Assembly: GCF_036492425.1 (NCBI RefSeq)
Contig: NZ_AP025295.1
Span: 62,001 to 126,000, forward strand
From: Persicobacter psychrovividus
GTDB taxonomy: Bacteria > Bacteroidota > Bacteroidia > Cytophagales > Cyclobacteriaceae
DNA: 64,000 nucleotides
Direction of reading: 5' to 3'
The translations under genes and the position numbers were made by a program. Below, piece after piece: positions 42,885 to 51,969 of the stretch. The notes beneath the pieces are model-generated. The model made no database searches. It saw only the letters and a program-made list of their open reading frames with translations, and was not told the origin of the DNA. Position 1 is the first letter of the stretch, and each line of letters opens with the position of its first letter.

Positions 42885-44105
42885 GGCCTTCATCTGGTTT
42901 GTTGCGCTATTTCTTGCCAAGCTGAAACGCGTCAGCAAAGACAAAACAATGGCGAGCATAATCAAGCCTGCCATCGCCACAAAAAGGTAGGCGGTAGTAA
43001 ATACCGATACAAAAATGATAGGCGCCATAGAACAGGCAAACACCATTAAGGTCGAGTTGAGGCTCTTGGCGGTCCCCATTCGCTCGGCGCCATAAATTTC
43101 AGCCCACAGCGCGGTCCCACAAATGCTCCCGAAGCTCAAACTTCCTCCAAGAACAAAAAGTAACAAATACAACACCCAAACCTGTTTCACGAAAATTAGG
43201 CAGGCCATCATCATGATTATCGGCCATAAAAAGTAAGGTAATAATCGACTCGCCGACCATCGATCAATCAATGGTCCTGTACTGATTGAACTCAGAATAC
43301 GTGCCACCCCAAACCCCACAAAACCTGTCGCATACATGGGCAAACTCCAGGATTTTATCTCCAGCAAACTACTATGGTGAATCATGATCCCTGCTGCTAA
43401 AAATGGGCAGAAAACAAGGGAAACCGCATACAGCCAATAGGACGGGCTGCGCAGCAATTCGCGAATAAATTTTTTGCTGGAGCCTTTGGACTGTGCCGTG
43501 GTGGCAATGGTGGCAAAAAGATCGACCTTGCCCACCAACAGATAAGCGATGAAGGGAAAAACCACCGCCTGAATAACTGCCAAGGCACTCCAAAGCGTCG
43601 TCCATTCAAAAGTGTTGATCAATACCACCAATCCGATGGGTGCCAAAACTTCGCCTACTGACATTCCGAGAGCAGCAATTGATAACGCTTTTCCCCGATC
43701 AGCTTTAAAATATTTCCCCATGGCTGCCGCACCAATCAGCGGCATCATGCCTTGCCCGGTCAGGCGCAGCCCAAAAATGGCAATGCCCAACATCCAAACA
43801 GATTGCACCTGCCCCATCAGCAAACAAAAACATGCCGCCAGCAGGGCAAACAACCCACTGCATTTTCGAAGGTCGATCCGATCTACCACTGGGCCGATAA
43901 CAGACAATAAGACCCCTGCCGCAAAAGACGATACAGCGTAGATATAAGCAAAAGTGGCCGCATCAATGGCAAGCCGAGTACAAAACTGAGGAATGAATAG
44001 ACTTAAAAAAAAGCTCTGTCCAACAGATGAAAAGAAATAATGGATGACACCATAACTGACTACCTGTGGTGATTTTTTGAGAAGGTTGAAATAGGAATTT
44101 TTCAT
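42867..44105 (-). CDS. MFS transporter
   Basis: 412 residues from the ATG at 44105 (MKNSYFNLLKKSP). About 12 hydrophobic segments in two halves with a basic central loop near residue 190. DRIDLRK-like and GVLLSVIGPVVDR follow helix 2, close to the MFS signature loop, and GALMxxxG-type helices are seen (GRILSSISTGPLIDRW). Best fit is the monocarboxylate/oxalate:formate-like or general sugar/phosphate-like MFS branch; substrate not assignable. The only nearby gene on the strand is DUF5686, which is in a separate unit. Confidence 0.85.
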   Translation of the reverse strand: MKNSYFNLLKKSPQVVSYGVIHYFFSSVGQSFFLSLFIPQFCTRLAIDAATFAYIYAVSSFAAGVLLSVIGPVVDRIDLRKCSGLFALLAACFCLLMGQVQSVWMLGIAIFGLRLTGQGMMPLIGAAAMGKYFKADRGKALSIAALGMSVGEVLAPIGLVVLINTFEWTTLWSALAVIQAVVFPFIAYLLVGKVDLFATIATTAQSKGSSKKFIRELLRSPSYWLYAVSLVFCPFLAAGIMIHHSSLLEIKSWSLPMYATGFVGFGVARILSSISTGPLIDRWSASRLLPYFLWPIIMMMACLIFVKQVWVLYLLLFVLGGSLSFGSICGTALWAEIYGAERMGTAKSLNSTLMVFACSMAPIIFVSVFTTAYLFVAMAGLIMLAIVLSLLTRFSLARNSATNQMKAKKATC

Positions 44106-44182
44106 ACACTGACTTTGAAGCCACAAAGCTATGAAAAATTTCAATCCTATTGCCCTCCCTAACGGGTTTACTGATGGCTTCT

Positions 44183-46693
44183 TTAAAACTTCACGGCAAA
44201 GCCAACCTTGAAACTGCCCCTACTTACTGGATAAGGCTGGTTCAGGTAAGTGAATCTATGCCAATACTGAATAAAAAACAGTCTGAAAATATTCTCCAGC
44301 CCATAGCCAAAACTAACATAGGGCGTGCCTGGCTCAAAGGTTGCAAAGCTCGCCTGTGCTTCTTCGGCATTTCGAGCAGCTTTAACCAAATAATTTTCAT
44401 TCAACAATTTATTTTCATCACTCAATCCGCCCCAGGCAAAATCCCCTTCAATAAGAATCCGTGCTTTGGTAACCTTATTCAGCCACCGCAAACCAGGAAT
44501 CCGTCCCATAATGGTCCCATTGAAATAATGCTTAACATTTGCGGTAACAAATTGATCACTCACAAATTCAAAGGAATTCATCATTTGGCTGGTCCCGACC
44601 AGGTAAGCCAAACTCCCATTCCCCTGATGGACATTCAATAAAGGATAAGGCAAAGGATTAAACACCTTTCCCACGGTAATATTATAGGAGGTTTCGCCGA
44701 AAAGCAATAATGGGGAATTATTGTTCCTGAGATTGAAAATCAAGCGATGATACGGTAAGGTTTCGGATTGATAATCTGCAACGCCATAGGCATATTTAAG
44801 CTCCAGAACAGGAAAGCGCTGTGCCCCATTTCGTATCAGTCGGAAATTTTTATTGGCCACTGTTTTGTCTTCAAAACTCCAGCGCAAGCCTACATTCCCC
44901 TCAAAAGTTTTAATTTTCCCTATCCGCTCAATCTCAGAAATCGCCTCCTGATTGGCCTGTTCCAAATGGTACATCCGCCCATTGGCCGTAAAGATCCAAT
45001 CTCTATTGAAGCGCAATGAATAATCAATATCCACTTTCTCAATATAAAAAGGATTTCGAATCGCTAAATTCCCCCATTGTGTAAAGCGAAGGTTTAACTC
45101 ATAGGGATCTGCCCCAAACTGGCTCATCGACAGTGGCATCAGATCATTAATATATTGAATTCCAAGCACATGATAATCCTCCCTGCTGAAAATATATTTG
45201 GTGCTGAGCAGACTTTTAAAATGGTGATCTTTCAGCCCATACCCTCCATAGCCGCGAAAATACCAATGCTTGGTACCGAAGGTCGATCGTGCGCCCAAAC
45301 CAAGCCGTAAACCTTCCACATTGTTATACAGCAAAAAACCGAGGTAATTCCCCACATCATAACGGTCACCATCAAAGAATCCACTCGTCATGGCATTCAC
45401 CACCTTGGAAACCAAACCAATACTGCTTCGGTTTTCCATGGCACTGATCGCTTTAATGTGTTGCGAGAAATCTGTAACCGTCACATTGAACATGGTATCC
45501 ATGGCGCCTATCGTACTTTCAGCAGGAATATCAGTCCGAAACGATTCCACTTCCACATACCCTTGCGCTGCTTCGAGATCATTCACGGAAAAATTCATCA
45601 TGATTTTCGGTACGCCAGGAATACCTGAAATACGCTGCTGATAATTAACCTGTGAGCTCTGATAATAGCCCAGCTGGTTTTTATAGAATGACTGCGTATA
45701 AAAAAAGCCTTCCAAAAAGTTAATCCCCGAAGTGTTGGGTAATTTCATCTCTACCCGCAGCAAGGCATAATCCGCTTTATTGATCCATAAATAACCTTCA
45801 AAAAATATTCCTGACCGAATTTTGGGTTCAAAAAGAATTTTATAGGTCACATCCGCTCCAATAACTTCTGTACTGTCCATCAGCCACATATTGTAGTTGG
45901 CCCGCCAAAAGTTGGAAAGCGGCGACGCAATCGCCTTGTCAAGGACAATGACATTATTCTGAAAAAGATTATCAATCCGATAGCGCTGATCACCCAACAC
46001 AGCACCAAAAATACTCTGCGCATCAAAGCCCATTCCCTTGCGGGTATTTGAAATATTTTCCTCCAATACCTGCCCGCCACCTCGCCCTTGCCGCAGGGTG
46101 GTTCCTTCAGCGGCAAATATCGGAATCGGCAAATTCCCCGACCGCACATCTTCAGGAATATCATAATATTCACTGATGATCTTCTCGGCCTCCTTGCCCA
46201 TCCGCTTGTACAGCTCCCGATCGCCGAGGTCCTTCATATATAACAAAGACTCATTCTTGCGGGTACCGTGCCAACCTTCCTGAAAACGCTGAACCTGCCC
46301 TTCCGAGCGGCGAATACATTCCCTGATAATTTCAAAAGCTGGATTTTCTTTCGCCTTAAAAACCACTTCTGTCAGTTCCTGACGCTCAAACTCCAAATGT
46401 ACTTTCAAAAAATCCTCGACCATATCTGCTGAAATCGCAATGGACTGAGAACGGTAACCAATAAATTTAACAATCAGTGAATCAGGCAAATTCTCCGCAG
46501 GAATCAGCATCTTAAAGTCCCCCTGAGGGCCTGTTTCTGCTCCCACCATGGGGTTGGATTTCAGGTACACATTTGCAAAAGGAATGGATTCTTCTGTTCC
46601 TAACTCGCTAACACGCCCCTTGAGGGTGAAATTTTGGGCACAGACGGCGGAAGAAAATAAAATGGCGAATAAAACAAGCAGAAGTTTAGGCAA
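44183..46693 (-). CDS. DUF5686 outer-membrane protein with carboxypeptidase-regulatory-like domain
   Basis: 836 residues. Signal peptide ending VCAQ, a CarboxypepD_reg-like (CNA-type) domain at ~22-110 (FTLKGRVSELGTEESIPFANV), then a region of ~150 residues with NPAFEIIRECIRRSE and, from ~350, a long beta-barrel ending KVGFAVKF. This is the usual layout of DUF5686 proteins, surface-exposed Bacteroidota barrels of unknown function, distinct from TonB receptors (no plug, no TonB box seen). Preceded by a short gap to the BI-1 gene terminator. It stands as a separate unit. Confidence 0.87.
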   Translation of the reverse strand: MPKLLLVLFAILFSSAVCAQNFTLKGRVSELGTEESIPFANVYLKSNPMVGAETGPQGDFKMLIPAENLPDSLIVKFIGYRSQSIAISADMVEDFLKVHLEFERQELTEVVFKAKENPAFEIIRECIRRSEGQVQRFQEGWHGTRKNESLLYMKDLGDRELYKRMGKEAEKIISEYYDIPEDVRSGNLPIPIFAAEGTTLRQGRGGGQVLEENISNTRKGMGFDAQSIFGAVLGDQRYRIDNLFQNNVIVLDKAIASPLSNFWRANYNMWLMDSTEVIGADVTYKILFEPKIRSGIFFEGYLWINKADYALLRVEMKLPNTSGINFLEGFFYTQSFYKNQLGYYQSSQVNYQQRISGIPGVPKIMMNFSVNDLEAAQGYVEVESFRTDIPAESTIGAMDTMFNVTVTDFSQHIKAISAMENRSSIGLVSKVVNAMTSGFFDGDRYDVGNYLGFLLYNNVEGLRLGLGARSTFGTKHWYFRGYGGYGLKDHHFKSLLSTKYIFSREDYHVLGIQYINDLMPLSMSQFGADPYELNLRFTQWGNLAIRNPFYIEKVDIDYSLRFNRDWIFTANGRMYHLEQANQEAISEIERIGKIKTFEGNVGLRWSFEDKTVANKNFRLIRNGAQRFPVLELKYAYGVADYQSETLPYHRLIFNLRNNNSPLLLFGETSYNITVGKVFNPLPYPLLNVHQGNGSLAYLVGTSQMMNSFEFVSDQFVTANVKHYFNGTIMGRIPGLRWLNKVTKARILIEGDFAWGGLSDENKLLNENYLVKAARNAEEAQASFATFEPGTPYVSFGYGLENIFRLFFIQYWHRFTYLNQPYPVSRGSFKVGFAVKF

Positions 46694-46772
46694 GAGATGC
46701 GGATTAAAGGGTCATAATAGGTTGTCAAGCTTCCCTTAAATTACGGCTTTTATAAAAAATGACATAAAAAAA

Positions 46773-46796
46773 GCCTATCTCTTTTACGAAATAGGC
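46773..46796 (-). terminator. Terminator of the Bax-inhibitor-1 gene
   Basis: Stem GCCTAT / ATAGGC (46773-46778, 46791-46796). On the minus strand it continues into TTTTTTTATG. It is about 20 bp beyond the stop of the leftward gene at 46818. Confidence 0.8.
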
Positions 46797-46817
46797 CAAT
46801 CAATTGATGAATTAATA

Positions 46818-47555
46818 TTATCTGCGATTTCCTAACACTCTTAAAAGCATAATGAACAAGTTAATGAAATCAAGATAAAGGCTTAAAGCCCCCAAAATTG
46901 CCATTTTACTTGCATTACCTGCTCCTACTGAAGAAACACTGTAAGAGATATTTTTCAGTTTTTGGGTATCATACGCGACCAAACCTGTGAAGATCAAAAC
47001 GCCCACATAGGAAATAATCATGGATAAACCACTGCTTCCGATAAATACATTCACCAGCGAAGCAATAATAATCCCTACAAGTCCCATCATTAAAAGGCTT
47101 CCGAGGTTGGTTAAATCCTTTTTGGTTACCATACCATAAACACTCATCAGTCCGAAAGTACCCGCTGTAATTAAGAAGGTTGAATATACGGACGATTGGG
47201 TGTAGGCCATCAAAATCACACTCAACGTCAATCCGTTAAGGGCACTGTAAAGTGCAAATAATCCTTTGGCCGCCAAAGGCGACAACTTATTGATCATCCC
47301 TGAGATGACAAAGACCAACCCTAACTCAGCGATGATCAAGGCCCAAATTCCCATCCCTGATACAATACTGAATAGGAATTCAGAGTTGAAAGTAAGGTAG
47401 GCAAACAAGGCGGTAATGAGCAACCCTAAAGTCATCCAGCCATAAACATGCTGCATGAAAACCCGAGAGGCTGCCTCTACATGGGAAGTCCCATGAGAAA
47501 AGGTTGAACCACTTCGAGAAGCTTGGCGTTGGTTATTCCAATTTGAATTTTCCAT
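46818..47555 (-). CDS. Bax inhibitor-1 / YccA-family membrane protein
   Basis: 245 residues. Soluble N-terminal ~35 residues rich in Asn, Ser and Gln, then seven hydrophobic segments. Family signatures: VYGWMTLGLLITALFAY, LSPLAAKGLFALYSALNGLT, and the C-terminal DTQKLKNISYS with the aspartates of the proposed calcium-leak/pH site, then ALSLYLDFINLFIMLLRVLG. It probably acts as an inner-membrane calcium or proton-sensitive channel. Single gene, divergent from the DUF2911-TPR gene. Confidence 0.92.
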   Translation of the reverse strand: MENSNWNNQRQASRSGSTFSHGTSHVEAASRVFMQHVYGWMTLGLLITALFAYLTFNSEFLFSIVSGMGIWALIIAELGLVFVISGMINKLSPLAAKGLFALYSALNGLTLSVILMAYTQSSVYSTFLITAGTFGLMSVYGMVTKKDLTNLGSLLMMGLVGIIIASLVNVFIGSSGLSMIISYVGVLIFTGLVAYDTQKLKNISYSVSSVGAGNASKMAILGALSLYLDFINLFIMLLRVLGNRR

Positions 47556-47771
47556 TCTGTATAAAGGCTATAAATTATTGTTAAATGCGAACTAAAATAC
47601 AAATTATCAAAATTTCTGAAGAGAAAGAAAATATCTCGAAAGAACCGTCAATTTGTTCCTCTATAAACGTTTTAAGGGGCGCTTAGTTGAAAGTCGCCTA
47701 TAGATTCTCATTAATCATTGATTAAATTATCGATAGAATAATTTCCGATTGTCCAAAATTACCCCCTATTT

Positions 47772-47779
47772 TATACTTG
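47772..47779 (+). promoter_or_regulatory. Predicted promoter of the DUF2911-TPR gene
   Basis: TATACTTG is one base off TAnnTTTG, with an ATTG (47748-47751) 20 bp upstream in -33 position. It predicts a 5' leader of about 65 nt before the ATG at 47852. Confidence 0.4.
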
Positions 47780-47851
47780 GCCAAGACATCGGGTGGCGAT
47801 AACCTGCCGATGCCCAGCCTGACATCATTCTACAATAAACAACAACCGAAA

Positions 47852-48697
47852 ATGAAAAAGATTTTTTTCAGTATTTTTCTGAGCGTAATGGCCGTTGCTG
47901 CCAACGCACAAATCACAACACCACAACCTTCTCCTGCTGCTGAGCTGCACCAAACTATTGGACTTTCTAAAGCGGTTGTGGAATATTCACGCCCGAGCAT
48001 GAAAGGCCGTCAGGTTTTTGGTGGGTTGGTTCCATTTGGTGAACTATGGCGCTTGGGAGCAAACGCTTCAACAAAAATCACCTTCGATCAGGATGTTCAG
48101 TTGGCGGGTAAAGCAGTAGCCAAAGGGAAATACGCACTATATGCAATTCCTCAAAAAGACAAATGGACGATCGTTGTTCACAAAAATCTTACGCACTGGG
48201 GTACAGGTTATGGAAAAAACCGCTATGATCAAGCTGAAGATTTAGTGCGTTTTGATGTTCCTACGCAGGAAACAAAAACAACCTGGGAATCTTTCACTAT
48301 TGAGTTCAACAACTTTAAGCCGACGGGTGCTACTTTGGATATCCTTTGGGAAAACACGATGGTAAGCATTCCTGTAACTGTTGAAACAGATAAAGCTGTT
48401 GAGGCTTCTATCGCTAAAGCATTCGACCCAAAATCCAAAGCAAATGATTACTTCTCGGCAGCAAGATATTACTTCGAAACGGAGAAGGATTTGTCAAAAG
48501 CTGAAAACTGGATCAACGAAGCCGTAAAATTACGTACTGATGCTTATTGGTATTTCAATCTTCAGGCTAAAATTTTGGCGAAGAATGGCAAAAACAAAGA
48601 AGCTAAAAAAGCGGCAAAAACATCGCTTCAGCTGGCACAAAGTGCTGGAAATTCAGACTATGTAAAAATGAACGAAGCCTTGATCAAAACGCTATAA
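47852..48697 (+). CDS. DUF2911 protein with C-terminal TPR-like helices
   Basis: 281 residues from the ATG at 47852 (MKKIFFSIFL); the longer upstream frame is not used because it lacks a signal peptide. The signal is cut after ANAQ. Residues ~22-170 are a DUF2911 domain (VEYSRPSMKGRQVF, LVPFGELWRLGANAST, AKGKYALYAIPQ). Residues ~185-281 are helical, with TPR-like repeats (NDYFSAARYYFETEKDLSKAE). It is the longer paralogue of the 191-residue lipoprotein at 24022. Periplasmic; function unknown. Confidence 0.86.
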   Translation: MKKIFFSIFLSVMAVAANAQITTPQPSPAAELHQTIGLSKAVVEYSRPSMKGRQVFGGLVPFGELWRLGANASTKITFDQDVQLAGKAVAKGKYALYAIPQKDKWTIVVHKNLTHWGTGYGKNRYDQAEDLVRFDVPTQETKTTWESFTIEFNNFKPTGATLDILWENTMVSIPVTVETDKAVEASIAKAFDPKSKANDYFSAARYYFETEKDLSKAENWINEAVKLRTDAYWYFNLQAKILAKNGKNKEAKKAAKTSLQLAQSAGNSDYVKMNEALIKTL

Positions 48698-48742
48698 TCA
48701 GCGATTGACCAACTCGGTATTTAAAAAATACACTTCCATAAA

Positions 48743-48772
48743 AAAAGGGAATCCGTACTTGGGTTCCCTTTT
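48743..48772. terminator. Bidirectional terminator
   Basis: Arms AAAAGGGAA / TTCCCTTTT (48743-48751 and 48764-48772) with partial pairing inside the loop, T tracts at either side. Lies between the convergent DUF2911-TPR and AraC genes. Confidence 0.85.
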
Positions 48773-48810
48773 GTTGTTTCAATGCAATATTTCTTGTCTT
48801 TCGCATATTT

Positions 48811-49704
48811 CTAAGCCTCCATCAATGCTTCTACGCCTTGTCGAAATTCCACAGGCCAAGCACCAGTTTTCTTCTTGAAAAACTTACTAAAATGCGCTGG
48901 ATCGGCAAAGCCCAATTCAAAAGCGATATCCTTAATTGAACTGTTAGAACTTACCAGCAATCGCTTGGCTTGCAATAACAATCGGTGATGAATAATTTGC
49001 AAGGCCGATTTGTTCGCCACCCGCTTGCAGGCACGGTTCAATTGTTTTTCGTGCATTTGCAGATGTTCAGTATAATCGCCCACCAAATGCCACTGTTTGT
49101 ATTGCGCGTCGAGCAATTCAAGGAAAGAACGGTATCGACATACATAAGCATCTTCCGCTTTTAGTCGCCAGCTGTTTTTGTTGGTCTCCTTTCGGTAGGC
49201 AAAAATCATCAGCTGTTCTACCATCCTGACGATCATATTGTCGTGATACGGTTCACGGCAAAATAATTCGACTTCAGTAGACAAATTGGCCAGCATATTA
49301 TTCAGATAGTTGAATTCATTACTATCGAGAGAATAATTACTTTCAACGCTCCAGTCATTGAAAAAAGAACGGTATTCTTCGGGCAGGTTACACAAAGAAA
49401 ACAGAACTTCATCAAAATTAAGAATGAAGCCATTGACTTTGGCATTTTCTGCAATTTCAAAATTGTAATGATTATCAGGGCCTAATAGAAAGAGTAAAGG
49501 TCCTTGGGTGCTGACTTCTTGCAGATCAACGGTAATTGAACCCGATACATCTTGCAATAATACAATAAAGTAGCCTCCATGATCTGACAAATGCTGATCG
49601 TTGAAAGCCTTATTTGTTAATGCATGTATCGGGATGAAGTTCAGGAAATCACATGGGTTGAAGGCCACGGATTCGAAATCATGAACGGTTTCCATCTTCG
49701 ACAT
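48811..49704 (-). CDS. AraC-family transcriptional regulator
   Basis: 297 residues. N-terminal ~200 residues are an effector/dimer domain with a cupin-like beta region (GGYFIVLLQDVSGSITVDL). The C-terminal ~100 residues are the two-helix-turn-helix AraC DNA-binding domain, with the second helix motif IAFELGFADPAHFSKFFKKKTG. No clustered target genes nearby, so its regulon is unknown. The promoter lies in the ~270-bp gap at 49705-49970. Confidence 0.92.
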   Translation of the reverse strand: MSKMETVHDFESVAFNPCDFLNFIPIHALTNKAFNDQHLSDHGGYFIVLLQDVSGSITVDLQEVSTQGPLLFLLGPDNHYNFEIAENAKVNGFILNFDEVLFSLCNLPEEYRSFFNDWSVESNYSLDSNEFNYLNNMLANLSTEVELFCREPYHDNMIVRMVEQLMIFAYRKETNKNSWRLKAEDAYVCRYRSFLELLDAQYKQWHLVGDYTEHLQMHEKQLNRACKRVANKSALQIIHHRLLLQAKRLLVSSNSSIKDIAFELGFADPAHFSKFFKKKTGAWPVEFRQGVEALMEA

Positions 49705-49963
49705 AATTAAGAGGTGTGATTGTTGAGTAGTAGGTTAAATTTACATTAAGATACAAAAACGTCTGATTTTTACCATCATATAGGTAAAAAGAAGAAATTT
49801 ATAAAATAATTACAATCCCCTATCTTCCTCAAAAACAACCAATTAAACCACCCTGAATAACCTTAAATTCAGAATAAAAAATTCCTCAAGTCTAATTTAA
49901 CCATATTTTATTTGATTAAATCATAACAAAAGGCACGGTTTCCGTCATATTTCTTGTACATAA

Positions 49964-49991
49964 TTGACAATCAACTCAACCAGATTGTCAA
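49964..49991 (-). terminator. Hairpin overlapping the stop of the MBL gene
   Basis: Perfect 9-bp inverted repeat TTGACAATC / GATTGTCAA (49964-49972, 49983-49991) with a 10-nt loop. It includes the stop codon of the leftward gene. The tail is not T-rich, so it would be a weak terminator or 3'-end stabiliser. Confidence 0.4.
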
Positions 49992-50711
49992 GCCATCTTC
50001 TGTACATTGCAAGCCACTATTCAGCATATATGCCCTCGTTTCCTGATCAAGGTGGTGGAAGTAAGTTTCCGATTTCCCAAGACGGTCAAGGTGCTCTTTC
50101 ACTGCTTCCAAAGAAACATGTCCGCCCTTTCCATTATTTAAAAAATTACATTCAATGATTTTTAAATCACAACCATCAGACCAATCAAGAACGGCATCCG
50201 TCCACTGTAAATCACCAGAATAAAACACCTTAAATTGTGGGTGATTAATGCGGTAAGCGTAAGCATTAATCGCTTCTGAATGCTTTACCTCAAAACTGTC
50301 CACTGCAAAGTCAGCCGTAGAAATCCTCTCCCCGCCCAAAGTTTTAAATTGAAGATTCAGCCTTTCCAAATGTCTTTCTGAAGCAGGGTACAATACCTCC
50401 ATCAGCGCGAATAATTGCGTTTTTAACTGCGCAGGGCCAATTAAACACAAGGGTTGATCTGCCTCATCACTGAAAGCCCGATCGAGCAAAAGAAAAGGTA
50501 ATCCCCCAAAATGGTCGCCATGAAGATGCGAAATAATGATCGTCCGAAGGTTGGACAATTTGACTTTCCGCTGCTTCATCTGTAACAGTGTGGTGGCACC
50601 ACATTCAAGCAGTGTCAGCCCCGACTCCGTCTCCATTAAAAAGGCAGAATGAGCCATACCTCCCGCATGGAAGGCATTGCCACTACCCAGCACCAATAAA
50701 CGCCCAGCCAT
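49971..50711 (-). CDS. Metallo-beta-lactamase fold hydrolase (RNase Z-like)
   Basis: 246 residues with the zinc-site motif SHLHGDHFGG and later metal ligands in VKHSEAINAYAYR and YSGDLQWTD, as in the arylsulfatase/RNase Z-like branch of the MBL superfamily. The N-terminus LLVLGSGNAFHAGGMAHSAFLM is typical of that branch. It probably hydrolyses a phosphodiester or ester in the cytoplasm; the tRNA 3'-processing loop (flexible arm) of RNase Z is not evident. Its ATG overlaps the rhodanese stop by one base (TAATG), so the two are coupled. Confidence 0.87.
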   Translation of the reverse strand: MAGRLLVLGSGNAFHAGGMAHSAFLMETESGLTLLECGATTLLQMKQRKVKLSNLRTIIISHLHGDHFGGLPFLLLDRAFSDEADQPLCLIGPAQLKTQLFALMEVLYPASERHLERLNLQFKTLGGERISTADFAVDSFEVKHSEAINAYAYRINHPQFKVFYSGDLQWTDAVLDWSDGCDLKIIECNFLNNGKGGHVSLEAVKEHLDRLGKSETYFHHLDQETRAYMLNSGLQCTEDGLTIWLS

Positions 50712-51028
50712 TAGTTGGACAATTTAATCGACAATCGTTGCCAGTTACCACCATTAACAACCGTCTCGACCCCCGCACTCTCCAACATCGACTGTGCCGT
50801 CTTGGCGCGCTTTCCACTTTGGCAATAAACCACTATAGCTTTGTTCTTGCTTTTCAGTTTCTTAAGCTGAGAATCCAAAATATCCAACGGAATATTCATC
50901 GCCCCTTTCACATGCCCTTTTCTATACTCCTCTGCGGTGCGTACATCCAAAAATATCGCACCTTCTTCTTTCAGTTCCTTAACATCTGGCCCTTTAGAAC
51001 CAAACAATCCTTTTAAAAATCCAAACAT
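50711..51028 (-). CDS. Single-domain rhodanese
   Basis: 105 residues. A short N-terminal hydrophobic/basic segment (MFGFLKGLFGSK) may tether it to the membrane. The rest is one rhodanese domain with EYRKGHVKGAMNIPL and active-site loop CQSGKRA, whose Cys could carry a persulphide. It is the first gene of a two-gene operon with the MBL hydrolase; sulfur-handling together with an MBL fold is a recurring pairing (persulphide dioxygenase systems), but here the MBL protein lacks obvious signs of being a dioxygenase. Confidence 0.85.
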   Translation of the reverse strand: MFGFLKGLFGSKGPDVKELKEEGAIFLDVRTAEEYRKGHVKGAMNIPLDILDSQLKKLKSKNKAIVVYCQSGKRAKTAQSMLESAGVETVVNGGNWQRLSIKLSN

Positions 51029-51160
51029 GATCGTAATATTTATTTTTATCTAAAGGTAGTAGAAATCTCGCAGTCAAACATCAAAAACAAGCCAAAAAGG
51101 ATCATTTTAGCAGGAAATTACCTAAATTACCCATAGTCCTTAACCTTTAAATTATTATCC

Positions 51161-51865
51161 TTGTCGACCCACACTTTTGACTCCTCGTTACAAAAATACC
51201 ATCGTCAGCTGTTCATCGGAGATATCCATGGCTGCTTGAGAAGTATGCGCGCACTATGGGACAAGCTGCAGGTTGGGCCGACGGATCTGGTGATTTTTCT
51301 TGGTGATTATATTGATAAAGGCCCGAACAGCGCCAAAGTCATTTACCAAATTCAAAAATGGCAAAATGAAGGGCTGCATATTATTTGCATTCGCGGAAAT
51401 CATGAAGAAATTTTGCTACAGTCTGAGGAACAAGGGCAAGAAGCTTTGGCCGCTTATACCAAAAGAATGAAGTCCACAGATTTGGTGAACAAAAAAGGGG
51501 AAATCATCACTTCCATAAAAAAATGGCTACAGGAGCTGCCCTATTTCGTCGCCTCTGAAAAATGGCTGGCGGCCCATGCAGGCTTCGATCTCCGATCGGT
51601 TTCAACGATGTTTCAGAATGAAATTGCCATGCTCACCATCCGAAATTTTGAGTATCAGCCCACCGTCGCGGGGAACCGCACCATCCTTCATGGCCACAAC
51701 CCCATGCCGTTAACTGAAATCCAACGGCGCATCGCGCAAAAAGAAAAGATTCTTGGCCTTGACAATGGTTGTGTATATAAAGACAGTGCGCACGATATGC
51801 AGCATCTGCTTTGTTACAGCTTCACGGAAGGGAAGTTAATTTTGCAGAAAAATATCGAGCATTAG
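51161..51865 (+). CDS. Serine/threonine protein phosphatase (PPP family)
   Basis: 234 residues. Metal-site motifs of the PPP/calcineurin-like family: GDIHGC near residue 20, GDYIDKG, and GNHEE (~residue 83), with a later AAHAGFD and HGHNP. This is close to bacterial PrpA/B and diadenosine tetraphosphatase-like enzymes. The start must be the TTG at 51161, because an in-frame stop lies 24 bp upstream and the first ATG falls after the GDIHG motif. Divergent from the rhodanese gene. Physiological substrate unknown. Confidence 0.85.
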   Translation: MSTHTFDSSLQKYHRQLFIGDIHGCLRSMRALWDKLQVGPTDLVIFLGDYIDKGPNSAKVIYQIQKWQNEGLHIICIRGNHEEILLQSEEQGQEALAAYTKRMKSTDLVNKKGEIITSIKKWLQELPYFVASEKWLAAHAGFDLRSVSTMFQNEIAMLTIRNFEYQPTVAGNRTILHGHNPMPLTEIQRRIAQKEKILGLDNGCVYKDSAHDMQHLLCYSFTEGKLILQKNIEH

Positions 51866-51969
51866 CTGAAAAATACCTGGTATCGGTAAAATATCGCACT
51901 ATTACGCCTAAATTTTGTTCGGATTAAAAAAATATTCTTGATATTTGCAGATTGAACGCAAGGATGGCA

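Noticed and set aside
50711-51028. Persulphide dioxygenase (CstB/ETHE1-type) operon
   Set aside because: The MBL partner looks like the RNase Z/arylsulfatase branch, with none of the clear signs of a dioxygenase, so only a rhodanese-MBL pair is claimed.
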